The notes: generated by a model from the sequence alone, not told the origin. DNA of 64,000 nucleotides from Adiantum capillus-veneris (GCA_014529385.2 CM043953.1:86210342-86274341), one strand, 5' to 3'; shown: positions 1 to 12,189, counted from the stretch's first letter. Program-made: numbers and translations.

Positions 1-1760
1 CCTTGGCAACAAGCCTTTCTTTGTACTTTGGCTGACTATCATGAGCGGTGATCTTATACCTTTAAACCCATTTACAAGGTAGAGCCTTTTTGCCCTGTGG
101 TAATTTAACTAGCTTCCATGTCTGGTTTTTATGCAGAGCTGTCATCTCTGACTGCATGGCCAATTACCAATTCCCGGAGTCCTTCATTTGCACTGCTTCC
201 TTGTGGCATGAAGTCTCATTGCAATCAGTCAACATGACATAGTTCATAGATGGAACAAACCTATCAGGAGGTCGCGTGATACGTCCAGATCTACGCACAA
301 TAGGTGTCTCAGGCTCAACCACAACCTGTGGTTCCACTCTATCCTGTCCTTGTTCCTCTTGAGCCCTGACATTTTGTCTTGCACGTGCAGGTCCATCTTC
401 TTGGAAGACAACTCTTCTAATCTCCTCAACCCTCTCTGGTCTAGAATGATATTTGGCTTCATTAAAGTGAGCATCATTGCTGCGGATAACCTTTCTGGAT
501 TCAGGATCCCAAAGTCTGTACCCCATCTCACCAGAATTACCATAGCCTAGAAAGATGCACTTTCTACTCTTTGGATCAAGTTTGTTCCTAAATTCCTTTG
601 GAACGTGAGTATATGCCTCACAGCCAAAGACTCTGAGATGCTTGTATGAGGGCATTTTGCTTGACCATACCATCTCTGGCACTAAATCCTTCTGCAAAAC
701 CTTGCTAGGAGATCTATTTACAAGATGAACAGCTGTTGATACAGCTCATCCCAAAACCCATTTGGCAGTTGTGCATTAGACAACATACTTCTGACCTTCT
801 CTTGTATGGTCCTATTCATCCTCTCAGCAACACCATTTTGAGGAGGATTGTAAGGAGCAGTAAGTTCACGTTTTTACCTTTGGACTCACAAAAGTCCTGA
901 AAGGCCTTTGAAACATACTCTCCACCATTGTCAGTGCGTAAGCATTTAAGCTTCTTGCCACTCTAATTCTCCACAAGTGTCACAAACGTTTTGAAAACAC
1001 TAAACGCTTCATCCTTGTGCTTGAGAAAGTAAACCCATACTTTCCTCGAGTAATCATCTATAAATGTCATAAAGTAAGAAGCTCCCCCTAGAGATAGGTT
1101 AGGCATAGGTCCACACAAATCACTATGAACAAGTGCCAACTGTGTATCTCTTCTACTGCTTCTATGCTCATGTGGCTGTTGTGTTTGCTTACCATACAGA
1201 CAATGTTCACAGAATTCAAAATCATTAAATGAAAAGCCAGGCAAATAACCAGAACGAGACAAGATTTCCATTCCCATCTTGGACATATGTCCTAACCGGC
1301 TATGCCACAAAGAAATGTTCGGCTGCTCGGCTACATTGATTACATTTTTAGAGACATTTGATACATAAATCATGTAAAGTCCTCCAGACTTTACTCCATG
1401 TGCTACTCTCATAGAAACCTTGGATATCTTCCACATGTTCTGTCCAAAAGTGGTGACGTAGCCAGCATCATCAAGTAAACCTGTGCTGATCAAGCTCTTT
1501 GTAATTGCGTGAACATGTCTCACATTCTTCAGCATGAAAGAAGAGCCATTCTGAAACTTTAATTGAACATCTCCAACACCTAAGATCTCACATGTCTACC
1601 CATTGCCTAGCCGAACATGATCTTTAGTGGTCACATAAGAAGTAAACCACTCCTTGTTTGGAGACACATGAAGTGATGCCCCTGAGTCTATAATCCAGTC
1701 ACTCAGTGCATGTCCAGCAGATGCTGTAAGAAGAGCTGAGTCCATTGTATTCTTCAAGAA
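1..1760 (-). pseudogene. Copia-A pol (protease, integrase, start of RT), broken
   Basis: Continues the gag frame past a TAG at about 1761. The first domain is an aspartic protease with the motif WIIDSGASLHVS (about 1680-1700). It is followed by a GAG-pre-integrase zinc region (HSRLGH...CEHCLYGK) and an integrase core starting LVHSDLCGP with TFIDDYSRKVWVYF. The integrase frame stops near 963 and resumes with further stops and frameshifts. The C-terminal integrase part (VFGCEAYTHVPKEFRNKLDPKSRK style) spans 164-697, and an RT beginning of the type [19 protein letters not shown] lies in 1-163. At least three in-frame stops are visible, so it is a pseudogene. The polymerase and RNase H domains would lie left of the window. 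Confidence 0.88.
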
Positions 1761-2642
1761 TTAGATGTCTCCTGACACTAGACTGTCATCCTCTGCAACA
1801 GTGTTTGTCACATTTATTTCTTGAATCTTCACTGAGGACTTGTTCTTCTCACCATGGTCTTCAGCTCTCTCTTTGCCTTTTTCTGCTTTCCATTCTCTGC
1901 AGTCTCTTTTCATGTGACCCTTCTTGCCACAATGGTAGCATTCTATGTCACTCTTGCCTTTAGCACTGCGGGACTTGCTACGAGATTGATTCTTCTTTCC
2001 ACCTTTGTACTTTTCTTTGGTCCTTCCCTTGACAACTAAGGCTGTTCCTTTGCCTTTGTCCATTGTATTTCTATTGGTTTCTTCAGTAAGCATACTTCCT
2101 TCTACACCTGCTATGTTCAAACCATCTGGAGGTGCAGAATTACTCAAAGTTGTGCGAAAAGTGTCCCAACTTTCTGGCAATGTGATCAACAGGAACATAG
2201 CTCTAACAGGTTCATCAACCTTGACACCTTGAGCTGACAACTGACTATAGATTGTGTTGAATTCATTCAGATGATTGGACATAGGTGTCCCTTCTTTCAT
2301 CTTCAAGTCAACAAGCTTCTTAAGCCAGTATACCTGTGAAGCTGCACTCTGCTTCTCATAAAGATCACTCAGCTTTAACCATGCTTGATAAGCCGACATC
2401 TCGTCTGCTACATTGAAGTAAACGCTTTCTGCCAAAGTCATCATAATGGTAGAAAGTGCCAATTCATCCATTTCGCTCCATTCATCTTCGTCTATATCTT
2501 CTGGTTTTATCCCCTTGAGCTTTATAGGTTTTATCTGCTTCTTTTGTACCAACATGTGCCAAATCTTCTTCTTCCACAATGGGAAATTGGTTCCATCCAG
2601 CTTCTTGATATTGTAAAGAGCAGTGTCCTGTGATCTAGCCAT
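1761..2642 (-). CDS. Copia-A gag nucleocapsid-capsid polyprotein, 293 aa
   Basis: Retrotransposon gag that would form the cytoplasmic virus-like particle and bind the RNA template. It starts at ATG 2642 (MARSQDTALYNIKKLDGTNF), the usual copia gag opening around the LDGTNFPLWK motif. A UBN2/DUF4219-type capsid region fills residues of about 10-170. A basic linker rich in K, R and S follows, then one CCHC zinc knuckle CYHCGKKGHMKRDC near residues 235-250. In active relatives gag is fused to pol in one frame; here a TAG ends it before the protease, either a mutation or a readthrough site. The gag frame itself is intact, which suggests moderate age. Confidence 0.88.
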   Translation of the reverse strand: MARSQDTALYNIKKLDGTNFPLWKKKIWHMLVQKKQIKPIKLKGIKPEDIDEDEWSEMDELALSTIMMTLAESVYFNVADEMSAYQAWLKLSDLYEKQSAASQVYWLKKLVDLKMKEGTPMSNHLNEFNTIYSQLSAQGVKVDEPVRAMFLLITLPESWDTFRTTLSNSAPPDGLNIAGVEGSMLTEETNRNTMDKGKGTALVVKGRTKEKYKGGKKNQSRSKSRSAKGKSDIECYHCGKKGHMKRDCREWKAEKGKERAEDHGEKNKSSVKIQEINVTNTVAEDDSLVSGDI

Positions 2643-3689
2643 AGCTACGCTTCATAGTAGTTTACTTTCCTAGGAAAAATTCGGCAGAGTTTCCCCTGTA
2701 AACTGACCTTTGAACCAATATCAACCTGTCAAATGAACCAAGAAAGCTTCAGATTCTGTAGAAATTTTGGTAGAGTCTCCTTTGTAAAATGGCTTTGGTG
2801 TACTCAAAAACAGACCAAAAAACAGCTCAAAAAACCACTATCTCTCTAACACTGTAAGCTGTGGGTAAACCTGTCCTGCACTGTACTGTCTCTCACTGTC
2901 CTGTCACTGTCTTGTCACAGTCCTGTAAGCATAGACTGCGACAAAGCCTCAACGGCAGTAAAGCAAAGATGCAATCCCAACTATCTAACTCACAGTCATT
3001 ACATCCTAGCTGCCTATCTAAGGGTGCTCGAGGGATCGCTCCAAGACCTGTATCACCGAAAGCATTTCAACATTCGAGAATCCCCCAACTCAATAAAACC
3101 TCACTCGACCCTCAACAAAGGCTGCAGTAAATCTGACAATACATAGACTTCCCACAAAATCATACATCCACAAATTTCCTACTCTATGCTGTAATCGTTG
3201 CGGCGGTTGTTTGCTGCGTGACTCACAGCCAGCAAACCCTCAACAGACATACATCATCTCTGACAATACATCCCATGTGGAAGTATCTGCAATGTCAGGA
3301 TGAAATCTGGAATATCAAGCAGCAAACACAAGCTACCTGATGAACTTGTGAATGTCGCCTACAGTCTATGTGTAGATGGGCCCGTGTCGTATGCGACACG
3401 TCTCCAAGAACTCTGAGCCGTCCTTCGATGTGTAGACATCCACAAATCAGCACTCTGGGAGTGTCGATATCCTCAGCACTTGCAGTCGTAGGCCAAAACC
3501 CCAAATTTGCAGAGTCGGATCTGCACCTGTCGAGACCACGTAGTCGAAAATGGCCTGCGCAGAACTTTGTCGAAGCCAAACGGTGGCCGACATTACCTCA
3601 GAATGAAATTTTGAGAACACTCCAATCTCACTCCAATCTGAGCAGGTGACTCTGGCTACCTGCAAATGCTGCTCCGAGCCTCGATCTGA
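2643..3689 (-). other. Copia-A untranslated leader
   Basis: About 1 kb lies between the primer site and the gag start codon. Only short ORFs without recognisable domains occur here. I see no gene or structured repeat. A long leader of this kind usually holds packaging signals. Confidence 0.6.
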
Positions 3690-3701
3690 GCTTTGATACC
3701 A
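3690..3701 (-). promoter_or_regulatory. Copia-A primer binding site (tRNA-iMet)
   Basis: On the minus strand it reads TGGTATCAAAGC, two bases inside the LTR end. This is the common plant copia primer site TGGTATCAGAGC with one change. It fixes the inner LTR boundary. Confidence 0.85.
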
Positions 3702-3703
3702 GT

Positions 3704-3895
3704 TGAAGGAGTACGAGCGGAAGTGCGACGCGAGAGAGAGTGCGAGAAGAAGAGCACAACGATATGGTGAACTCGCTCTGTTGTAATGTGTAGAGCATAG
3801 TGAGTTCTTATTAGGTTTTTACAAAAGAATATGTGTACATACCTGGCGGCCCGTCCACTTACCTGGGCAACCACATTGGGCTTTATACCCCAACA
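3704..3895 (-). repeat. Copia-A 5' LTR, 192 bp
   Basis: On the minus strand it starts TGTTGGGGTATAAAGCCC and ends CTCCTTCA, that is TG...CA ends. The inner end abuts the primer site and the outer end interrupts the Gypsy-A integrase frame. The partner LTR is outside the window, so the length rests on these two boundaries only. Confidence 0.8.
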
Positions 3896-4443
3896 TATTC
3901 AATGACTTCATTAAGAAAATGCGTCCCACGATCACTGACAATTTCTATTGGTAAACTGTATCGTACAAAAACATTCTCATACAAAAATTGTGCAGTGGTC
4001 CGTGCATCTGCTTTTTGCGTTGCCTTGGCTTTCGCCCATTTTGTGAGATAATCCATAGCCACGATGATATATTGGGCATGGGTGCGATATGCAGGGGGTG
4101 AGATAGGTCCCACAAAATCAATGCCCCATTTTGCAAATGCTCTTCCTCCCATCATTGGCCGTAGTGGCATCTCATCTCTCTTTATCGGCACCTTTCTGCG
4201 CTGACATGTGTCACAACGCTTTACAAACTCTTCAGCATCCATATGCAATGTAGGCCACCAAATTCCTACGTTTAAGACAATTTTTGCCATCTTATCGCTT
4301 GAAAAATGGGCTCCACTTACTCCGCTATGTGCATGTTCTAGAATCAACAGGTATTCGCTTTCACTTGCACAAATTCTAAGTTGACTGTCCTTTCCTCGCT
4401 TATAGAGTTGGTTCCCAATTATCTGAAAGTCACGAGCTTCCAA
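3896..4443 (-). pseudogene. Gypsy-A integrase, truncated
   Basis: The integrase N-terminal zinc finger is visible as H-x-H (HAHSGVSGAHFSSDK) followed by CDTCQRRK. The catalytic core has its first Asp in WGIDFVGPIS and its second in VSDRGTHFLNE. The protein ends just before the third acidic residue because Copia-A inserted at 3895/3896. A TAG and a short gap separate it from RNase H upstream. It would have catalysed cDNA integration. Confidence 0.87.
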
Positions 4444-4785
4444 CTCTATAGCCCTTTTTCATGCTCTTGTGATGTTCTCAGGAAATGTCCTGGTGGTTAA
4501 TAAATCAATGATATATTGACTCCATGCAGGTGAAATGTTTACCTGAAACAATGTCGCGTGATCCATAGGTCATTTGGCACTACAGATAGTACAATTGGTA
4601 ACATAAGAATGTGTATCCGCATACATAGTTGGCCAATAAACCCCTAATTGTTTCAGTCTCTGGTGTGTTTTCACTGTTGAACAATGAAATGCACAATCCT
4701 GGACATGTGCTTCTTCAAGGTAGCACTCGAATTCTTCCGGATTTATACATAAGCGTAGGATTTGGTCCGATCCTAGATGATACAG

Positions 4786-6535
4786 TCATCCTGCTATCAA
4801 CTGGAAGTTTTTTGTTTGTCGAATTGTTTGTTTTTTGGATTTGTATTCCATATTATCAAACCTACTTCCAAAAGAAAGAATGCTAACAATTTCCTGAGAC
4901 CATTTGGGTATCATTTCAATATTGAAAAGATAAGCATCTGGTATGTCATCATCTACTCCTTCAGGAGCTTCCCCGTTGTGTATCCTTGAAAGATGATCCG
5001 CTTGTAGATGGGTTTTACCCTTTTTGACCACCACTGTGAAATCAAATTCTAGCAATATAATAAACCAGCGTACAATTCTCGCTGTATTGCATGGTTTATT
5101 TACCAGATACAAAAGAGCTTGATGATCTGTAAAGAACACAAATTTGTTTGCGAGCAAATCATGCCGAAATTTCTTTACAGCATAAATCATTCCTAACCCT
5201 TCTCGTTCGATGGTTGTGTAGTTCTTTTCCACACTGTTTAACTGTCGGCTTGCATAACAAACTGGAAATCCATTGTTCTGTCTCCAGGTTGAGCCAGAAT
5301 ACTTCCAATTGCATATGCAGACGCATTAATGTGAACATGGAAAATCTTTTCCCAATCTGGTGCTTTAAGCAAAGGTGCTGATATAAGGTTTTCCTTCATC
5401 TTTTGCAATGAAGTTTCACACTCCTAGGTCCAATCGAGATTGACTAGCAAATGATACAAAGGTTGTGCAATGACTGCATACATGTATATGAATCTTCAAT
5501 TATATCCGCAGTGTCCCATGAAGGGTTGCACTTGTTTAGCATTAGTAGGCTTGGGTAGGTCTACTATGACTTTGACTTTGTCTAGGTCAGTGGTTATGCC
5601 ATTTCTTGAGACAATGTGTCCTAAGATGCGGCCTTGCTTAACCATAAATATACACTTTTTCGGGTTAAGACAGATTCGATATGTCTTGCATTTTTCAAAT
5701 ACCTTTTGCAAATGGTCAATATGTTCCTCTCGTAGAAGGGAGTGTACACAAAGATCATCCATGTATATTTCTAAGAATATTCTCAGGTATTCTTTGAACG
5801 CGTGCGTCATTAACCTTTGGAAGGTAGCTGGGGAATTAGTTAAGCCAAACGGCATAACTCGATACGCATAAATTCCCCATTTTGTGGCAAAAGTTTTTTT
5901 GTGTTGATCCTCCCTTGCAATTTCCAGTTGGTTGTAACCTGAAAACCCGTCCAGAAAGGAGTAAGCCCATTTTCCGAAAACCCGCTCAAGTACATGTTCT
6001 ATGATTGGAAAGGGATAATTATCCCTTATGGTGGCTGCATTTACCTTTTTGAGGTTTACACATACTCGTAGTTTTTCGTTCTTTTTGGGAACTACCACAA
6101 TGGGTGACACCCAATCTGTATGTTCAATTTCATAGATGAATTCAGCTTCCATCGGCTTATCAATATCTTCTTTGATTCGTTTAGCAAATGTATCATTATA
6201 TGTATAAGGACGTTGTTGCTAGGTTTTGCATCCGATTTCAAAGGAATTGTATGTTGGCATATCGATGGATCAACTCCTTTGAGGTCTTTATAGGACCATG
6301 CAAACACATCTTTATATTTCTTGAGAAGTTGTGTTAGTTGTTCTTCTTCTTCAGGCTCTAAATCGTTTGCTATATAGCCTGGCTGAGGCTTTTCACCTGG
6401 TTCCGCGAGGTCTAACCTTTTTGCATTTTCAGGCCCATTGTAAGATTCTTGGTTGGTTTTTTCCCTGACTGGTGGTGTCATGATTATTTTTCTGTCCTGG
6501 ATGGTAAATTTCCGATAGTGTGATGGCACATTCAT
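4786..6535 (-). pseudogene. Gypsy-A reverse transcriptase and RNase H, broken
   Basis: RT lies at 6152-5496 with VNLKKVNAATIRDNYPFP, FLDGFSGYNQ, VMPFGLTNSPATF and the catalytic YMDD box (IYMDDLCVHS). RNase H lies at 5232-4786, with YTTIEREGLGMIYAVKKFRH, the acidic box FFTDHQALLYL, and QADHLSRI at its end. The linker between protease and RT (6535-6092) carries an LLKKYKDVFAWSYKDLKG motif typical of gypsy pol. At least two frameshifts (near 6190 and 5490-5240) disrupt what was one frame. The function was copying element RNA into cDNA in the virus-like particle. Confidence 0.88.
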
Positions 6536-6633
6536 GTTTCCCTTTTCTGACTCCCCTTTACCATCACTATCTTCCTCAGTAGTCCATATCTTACGTAAAG
6601 ACCGTTTCAGTTATTGGTATTTCTGTTTATGCT

Positions 6634-7860
6634 TCAGTTTGGTCCACTCTTGGTCTTTTGTTGTTTCTTTTTTTTATTTTGAGATTTTTGTGATTTTGTT
6701 TCTGTTTTAGCTTTTTGTTCCTGTTTTATTTCCTCTCGCGTTCTTTCCCTTCGATCTTTTGAGAATCTTCCTGATATTTGATCTTTTACGCAATCCTTTG
6801 CTTTTACAAGCATTAAATAGTGAGTTTTATCTTTTATCATGGGCATCAGGTTCTTTCTAGCTTTGTTTCCTGCTCGTTTCCTCCTATAGAGCTCCTGGCC
6901 TCTAGGGTGCTGATTAGCAAAATCATAAAACTTGCTATTCTTTGTTTCCCTTCCACGCTCACTTGAGGTGTCTGAACACTCATTATCTGCATCATCGTTT
7001 ACTTCCAGATGTTCAAAGGAGTTATAAAACTCTTCTTGTTCTAGTGGTTCTATCATCTCATATTCTTGGAGTATAATGCTTGCAATGTAGTAGGGTAGCA
7101 CATCATAGCCATATTTATCGCAAAATTTTGTTGTTGGACTATCTGTAATGGTACAGACATCCAATGTTGCTAGTATGTGTTCCCATTCTAGAGGTTCCAA
7201 GGCATCTTCAGGGAAAGGTTCCGGAATATACTCCTTGTCCTCAATCGCTCTTTCTAAGACGCATTCCTCTCTTCTTAAGCTTCCACAATGTGAAGCTCCA
7301 CACATCCATAGCTCTTTTTGTTGCCCTAACCATGCTGGGAGTTCCGATCCTGCTATTGTAGCTGAATCAAACTCTTCGATAGGTGTTTGGTTCACATCTT
7401 TGTAACTATGGTCTTTCAGGTGTATTTTAGTTGTTGTCTTGTCATGTCTGAGGTATATGTGCTCATAACCCCAATCTTGGACCACTTTCAATTGTCGCAT
7501 GAATGGTCGTCCCAAGATCATCTCATAATTGTTCTTTTTGTCAAAATCGACTATCGCAAATGTATGCTCATACTCGATTCCACACGAAGTGACAATCACT
7601 TTTTCTAAGAGTCCTAGAGGCTTCTCCATGAACCCATCTGCCAATTGCAATTTCATTCTGGTAGCTCTTAAAGCTGGTTTTCCCCATTTTTTCTAGATTT
7701 CCTTGGTAGCGATAGCAACTCCCGCTCCACTGTCAAGAATAGATTTGGAAACTACTCCTTGGAATTCTACTGGTAGCGTGGTGTTTCCATCTTTACCCTC
7801 GTAATACTCTCCAACCTTGTTTAATTGTATTGGCCTAGTGTTTAGTTGAGGCATGTCCAA
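6634..7860 (-). pseudogene. Gypsy-A aspartic protease region
   Basis: The retroviral-type aspartic protease starts upstream of the long ORF. The active-site motif ILDSGAGVAIATKE lies at about 7700-7745, followed by a TAG, then MKLQLADGF...IVTSCGIEYEHTFAIVDF and the second conserved patch MILGRPFMRQL. The C-terminal half (residues from about 100 of the 340-aa ORF) is acidic and then extremely K/R/Q-rich; it is probably a linker to RT. It would release gag and pol products from the polyprotein. Confidence 0.82.
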
Positions 7861-8010
7861 CTCTCAGATTCCTTCTTGTAGCTTCAATGTCGGGTCTTTC
7901 ACTCCAAATTTTTCTAGGCATTTACCTACTGTGGTCCACATGTTTGGTCGTAACCTGAGGAGTTCGGCTAATGTGATTCTGCATGCCACCGAAGTGGACA
8001 ATAACTCAAT

Positions 8011-8952
8011 CTACCCTTGTGAATCCATTACTCTGTTAGAAGAAAGTCTTTGAGATGGGATTGCTCTCACTTCCGACTTGGCTTCATACTCTCCTAGGTA
8101 AGAGGGTAATGTTTTCAGAGAGTCTGGTTGGTTGTGCCCCAAACTAATTGATCCTTGGTCTCCCCCTTGTGAATGTATCTCAAAGTTCATTTGTGACCTT
8201 GCCTCAAATTCTTCAATAGGAGGTAAAATTACATTCTTTTCTTTTCTCGTGCTATTCATGTGGTTACTCATCCTGCTAGCCTTGTTGGCCTCACGGATTT
8301 TCTTCCACAGATCATCTAGACCATTACATTCCTTACCCATTTCTGTCAATGTTTTAGGGTGGAACCCGTCACTTACCTCATCTGTTGTATTTGGCACTAT
8401 GATAGGCTCTCCTCTGGACTCATAGGCATTAGTGATTCTTTCCTTTGTTTCTACTTGTCCCTCTAAAGTTGGTTGGATAGGGGTTGGAGCTGGTGCCTCA
8501 TGCCAATTTATAGGTTTACCCAGCTGGTCTTCCATCAATGATTGAGCTGTTTCAATCATCTTTTTACACATTTCCAACCTTTGTTTTTCTATTTTCGCAT
8601 ATAGATAAGTCATCCATCTCTGCTCCTGGGTTTGGTTCTTTTTTAGTCTGGCTTCAAAGGCTTTTAGAAGCGCATCCAACTACTCATTTACCTTGTCTGC
8701 CAGTATAGATCCTCCTGATCCTGCACTTTTGGGCTCTGCTATTTCCTTGGGTGCTATGGCTGCCATGGTGTGTGAGCTTATGCTAGCTAGATCCTCTAAC
8801 CTCTCTAATCTATCCTTTGTATGTTTCAACTCCTCAGATAGAGCAGTTTGCTCTCGTTCTTTCCTGGCTTTCATACGGGCCTTTCTAGCCTTCCAAGTGC
8901 TTCTCTGATTTTTTTGTTTTTGAACTTTGGGCATCGGTTTTTTGCTCTTCAA
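8011..8952 (-). pseudogene. Gypsy-A gag-protease linker
   Basis: Two adjoining reading frames (8952-8680 and 8679-8011) separated by one stop. They are rich in K, E and Q, with a predicted helical, coiled-coil-like stretch (LKHTKDRLERLEDL) and a second one (KNQTQEQRWMTYLYAKIEKQRLEMCKKM). No catalytic motif is seen. The position between the zinc knuckles and the protease makes it the gag C-terminus or spacer. A closely similar but divergent segment lies in Gypsy-D at 32160-32531. Confidence 0.6.
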
Positions 8953-8986
8953 CTATGGGTTCGTTCGTCATTCTTTGAGCTTGGGC

Positions 8987-10455
8987 TCATGTTAACGCAT
9001 GAATAGGTATGATTGTTTCATTTTCTGACCCTCCACTGGAAGGTACTGTTTCTAGCATGTTGAAGGTGATTTTTGCTCCTTTGCTCGGGTTTTTAGGGCA
9101 ATCAGGAATCAGATGAGTAACTCCACACTCGGTGCAATATGTGTTGACTCTAATGATTTTGTCATGAGGACAGTCTCTTAGCAATGGTCTCCACCACACT
9201 TGTAGCAGGGTCCCTTGGGTTGTTGAGGTGCTCCTTGAGCTCCTCTTTGTTGGTATGCATGTCTCTGTCCGCCCATGCCTCTGTTGGCTATGAACAACAA
9301 TGTTCGTTCATCTAAGCTATATCTTCCTTCTCGTGTTGCCTGTGGAACTGTTGGAGGTCCTGTACTTCCTATCATGCTCCATGGTTCTGGTGTCGAGGGT
9401 TCTTCCGGTGGATAATAGACAGAGTTTTCCGCATATCCATTGGGATCTTCATAATATGCATGCATAGGCACGAAAGCCTTATCCTCTGATTTGGTTACGG
9501 TTGGAGTGTATCTTATACCGATTGATCGTAATCTTGGTAGGGGTGGTTGTTGCCCCAACACCGGTTCTGGTCTTTCTACACCTATAGGTCTTGGTAGGTT
9601 GCCTGCTTGATACCCAGGCATCGGTGGAACTTGAGGAGAAGCTACCGGAGCTTGGGGAGCGTAAGGTCTCTCTCTCACATATCCCTTGTTATAATAACAT
9701 TCCTCTGTCCCATGGTTTGTCCATTTTTGTTCAATAGCACACAACTTGGGCTGTTTAGCCTGGGGTTTGGCATACAGGTTAATATTTTTTAGCACTTCAT
9801 CTACAAGCTGCTCTTGGTTTACAACTACTTCTCCTTTTGGTGCTGTCTTAGGAGACTTGCTTCCACTTTGTTGTGAAGATGAATCGTCGTCAAGGTCCTT
9901 GAACTCCCCCTCTTTGTAGACCACGCAATTGTCCACAAGGTAAAGAGCCTCCTTGGTCAATTCGTTCAACGTCGTGCTCCTCTTCATATGTAAGTCTTTC
10001 TGGAGATCCGTATTCCTTAGTCCTTGGATGAATATAAGCATAAGTCTGGGCTGAGCTGGCAGTTCTTCCACAGGACAAAACGTAACATATATTTTTAGTC
10101 TTAGGGCTGCCTTTCGTACAGATTCCCCATCTTTCTGTTTGAATTTATGGATTTGTGAGACGGTATTATGAGCTATCCCCCTTTGTGAGAATTCCTCGAT
10201 AAATTCGTCAAACACTTCCTCCATAGACTCAAAGTCTTTACGCTTTACAAAGTCAAACCAAGTGGCAGCGTCATCCTCTAGGGTTATTCCAAACCCTACA
10301 AATTGGGTAGGGAAATCTAACACCTCTTCAGCTCTAATTACATGCACAAAGGCTGCTACATGATCTCGTGGGTCTCTGTTTCCTCTGTATTTCTTGTTTA
10401 CCCATTTTTGCACTTGAGAAGGTCTAATTCTAAGATGGTCTACAAACCTCATCAT
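8987..10455 (-). pseudogene. Gypsy-A gag capsid and zinc knuckles
   Basis: The retrotrans_gag capsid domain is at the N-terminal side, with DHVAAFVHVIRAEEV, ATWFDFVKRKDFESMEEVFDEF and FIQGLRNTDLQKDLHMK as family hallmarks. A Pro-rich linker follows. The C-terminus has a CCHC-like knuckle CYKCGGDHC that runs, through a frame change near 9180, into RDCPHDK and a second cluster YCTECGVTHLIPDCP. The 52-bp duplication at 10438-10540 breaks the frame just upstream. It is a structural protein of the particle. Confidence 0.85.
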
Positions 10456-10540
10456 TGGATCTCCACGTCCTAATCGATATACCTCCTCAGGTCTACAAAC
10501 CTCATCATTGGATCTCCACGTCCTAATCGATAGTAGGCTG
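10438..10540. repeat. 52-bp tandem duplication in Gypsy-A gag
   Basis: The segment starting GGTCTACAAACCTCATCATT at 10438 is repeated at 10490. The period of 52 is not a multiple of three and shifts the gag frame, which explains the ORF break near 10460. Confidence 0.85.
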
Positions 10541-11747
10541 GTTCCTCTCCCAGTGGTGCTCCTAAGCCATAATTTCTAACAATTCTCGCCAGAGATGGTT
10601 CATCTCTTCGAGCTCGTTCTATGGGTGGCCCTTCAGGCTCTGTTGACCCTTGAGTCTTTGGATTACTCTCTTCTTGATACCTTGAATAGAGTGGTGGTTC
10701 TTGCAAATCCCTTAGCCCTCGTGCGGCTTGATAACCATCTCGGGTTCGGCCTTGTTCCAATGTTGCACTCTGTCAAATCCATGCTTGCAATGATGGATAA
10801 GTTGCTGGTTGGTTTTGGTTGTTGAATGCCTGTGGTTGGGTAGAATGTGAGGTAGCGTCATACTCTTCAGAAAAGGGATTTGTTGACTTGCTCAGGGTGT
10901 AGGTGGCTCTTGGCACTTCCTCTGGGGAATATGCTGATGGTTTTGGACCTGTCGCCCTTTCTACCTCCTCTGGGAGAACACGTTGGTATTCTCGCCCGTA
11001 TCTATCGACAAAAACTATACCCTTCCCCAAAGCAGTTTCATAAGAGAATAAGTAAAGAACCTTGTCTTTGCTTAATTCGTTTAAGTATGGTTCTTTGCTG
11101 CAAAAGTAAGCGACTATACCCTCACTCTCATGCTTGTAGATTCCCACGTTCTCATTATAAGTTGGAACCCTGGTGGTTTTCTTATCATACATAAAAATAG
11201 CTCCGGGCCGATCAATGTTTGGTGGCGGTTCTTGAGCTTCTGAAACCATTTTCCCTTTCGTCACATTATCTCCATATCTGTTGTAATCTTCAGGGTTACT
11301 AACTATCAGATAGTGGTTCCCCTTTTCGTCTCGGAATCTATCTCCATCATCATAGACTTGAATTATTTCCAATATCTGAGCCGGCCTCTCTTCGATACAA
11401 ATGCACTTGCGTCCTCGATAGTCAAAATAGACTAGGGCTCCCCTTGAGTTTGTTCCCTCGAAGAAGATCACAGTGAGCTGGGAATCATTCAAAGGATTTA
11501 AGGAGGTGCTTCCTCTTGGCCTTGGTCCGTCATAGGTGAAACCTCCTGGCTGTTGACTACCCATCATGAAGAAAGATTTGTCTGACGAAGTGTCAGTATC
11601 ACTACCTTCCTCAATAATCGGTGCTAGTGCATCTAGCCTTGCCTGAGTTACACTCTCCTCAGTAGACACTAAACTACCTTGGTCACCTTCCACCTTCTGG
11701 TCTCTAAAAATGTATCTTACTGATCTTAAATTCATCAAACTTATCAA
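10470..11747 (-). pseudogene. Gypsy-A N-terminal gag extension, unknown domain
   Basis: One open frame of 324 codons (11747-10773), then a TGA, then the same frame continues to 10470. I do not recognise the protein. Visible features are an acidic Ser/Thr-rich N-terminus and a central block with repeated YFDYRGRKCICIEE, YDDGDRFRDEKGNHYLIV and VFVDRYGREYQRV segments. These look like three copies of a short beta-strand module of about 60-70 residues. An Arg/Pro-rich tail leads into the capsid. An extra domain ahead of gag is not a standard gypsy part, so it may be family-specific. Confidence 0.55.
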
Positions 11748-12189
11748 TGCAATTTATCACAAATCCAACCACTCACCTGGCAAAGGATCAGTCTCCACAC
11801 AACTTCTTGCTTTGCTGCTGCTGAATATACCTGTACACAAGGATTTAAGGAGGTGCTTCCTCCTGGCCTTGGTCCGTCATAGGTGAAACCTCCTGGCTGT
11901 TGACTACCCATCATGAAGAAATATTTGTCTGACGAAGTGTCAGTATCACTACTTTCCTCAATAATCGGTGCTAGTGGATCTAGCCTTGCCTGAGTTACAC
12001 TCTCCTCAGTAGACACTAAACTACCTTGGTCACCTGCCACCTTCTGGTCTCTAAAAATGTATCTTCCTGATCTTAAATTCATCAAACTTATCAATGCAAT
12101 TTATCACAAATCCAACCACTCACCTGGCAAAGGATCAGTCTCCGCACAACTTCTTGCTTTGCTGCTGCTGAATATACCTGTACACAAGC
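11493..12189. repeat. 347-bp tandem duplication at the Gypsy-A gag start
   Basis: A unit beginning AGGATTTAAGGAGGTGC at 11493 is repeated from 11840 with a handful of differences. It includes the presumed gag start and the leader end, so two copies of the first ~100 codons occur (11744-12094 and 11747 inward). The right copy probably holds the original start context. Confidence 0.88.

Larger units (their letters stand above)
1..3895 (-). mobile_element. Copia-A, Ty1-copia LTR retrotransposon, 5' part
   Basis: Minus-strand copia element running off the left edge. Read from right to left it has a 192-bp 5' LTR (3704-3895), a tRNA-iMet primer site, a leader of about 1 kb, gag, protease, integrase and the start of reverse transcriptase (RT). 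The domain order protease-integrase-RT is that of Ty1-copia. It sits inside the integrase of Gypsy-A: that reading frame runs up to 3896 and is then cut. The expected target duplication is TATTC (3896-3900); its partner lies outside the window. Several stop codons show it is inactive. Confidence 0.93.

Noticed and set aside
3295-3665. Possible host exon on either strand upstream of Copia-A gag
   Set aside because: It lies between the primer site and gag, frames overlap on both strands, and no domain is seen.
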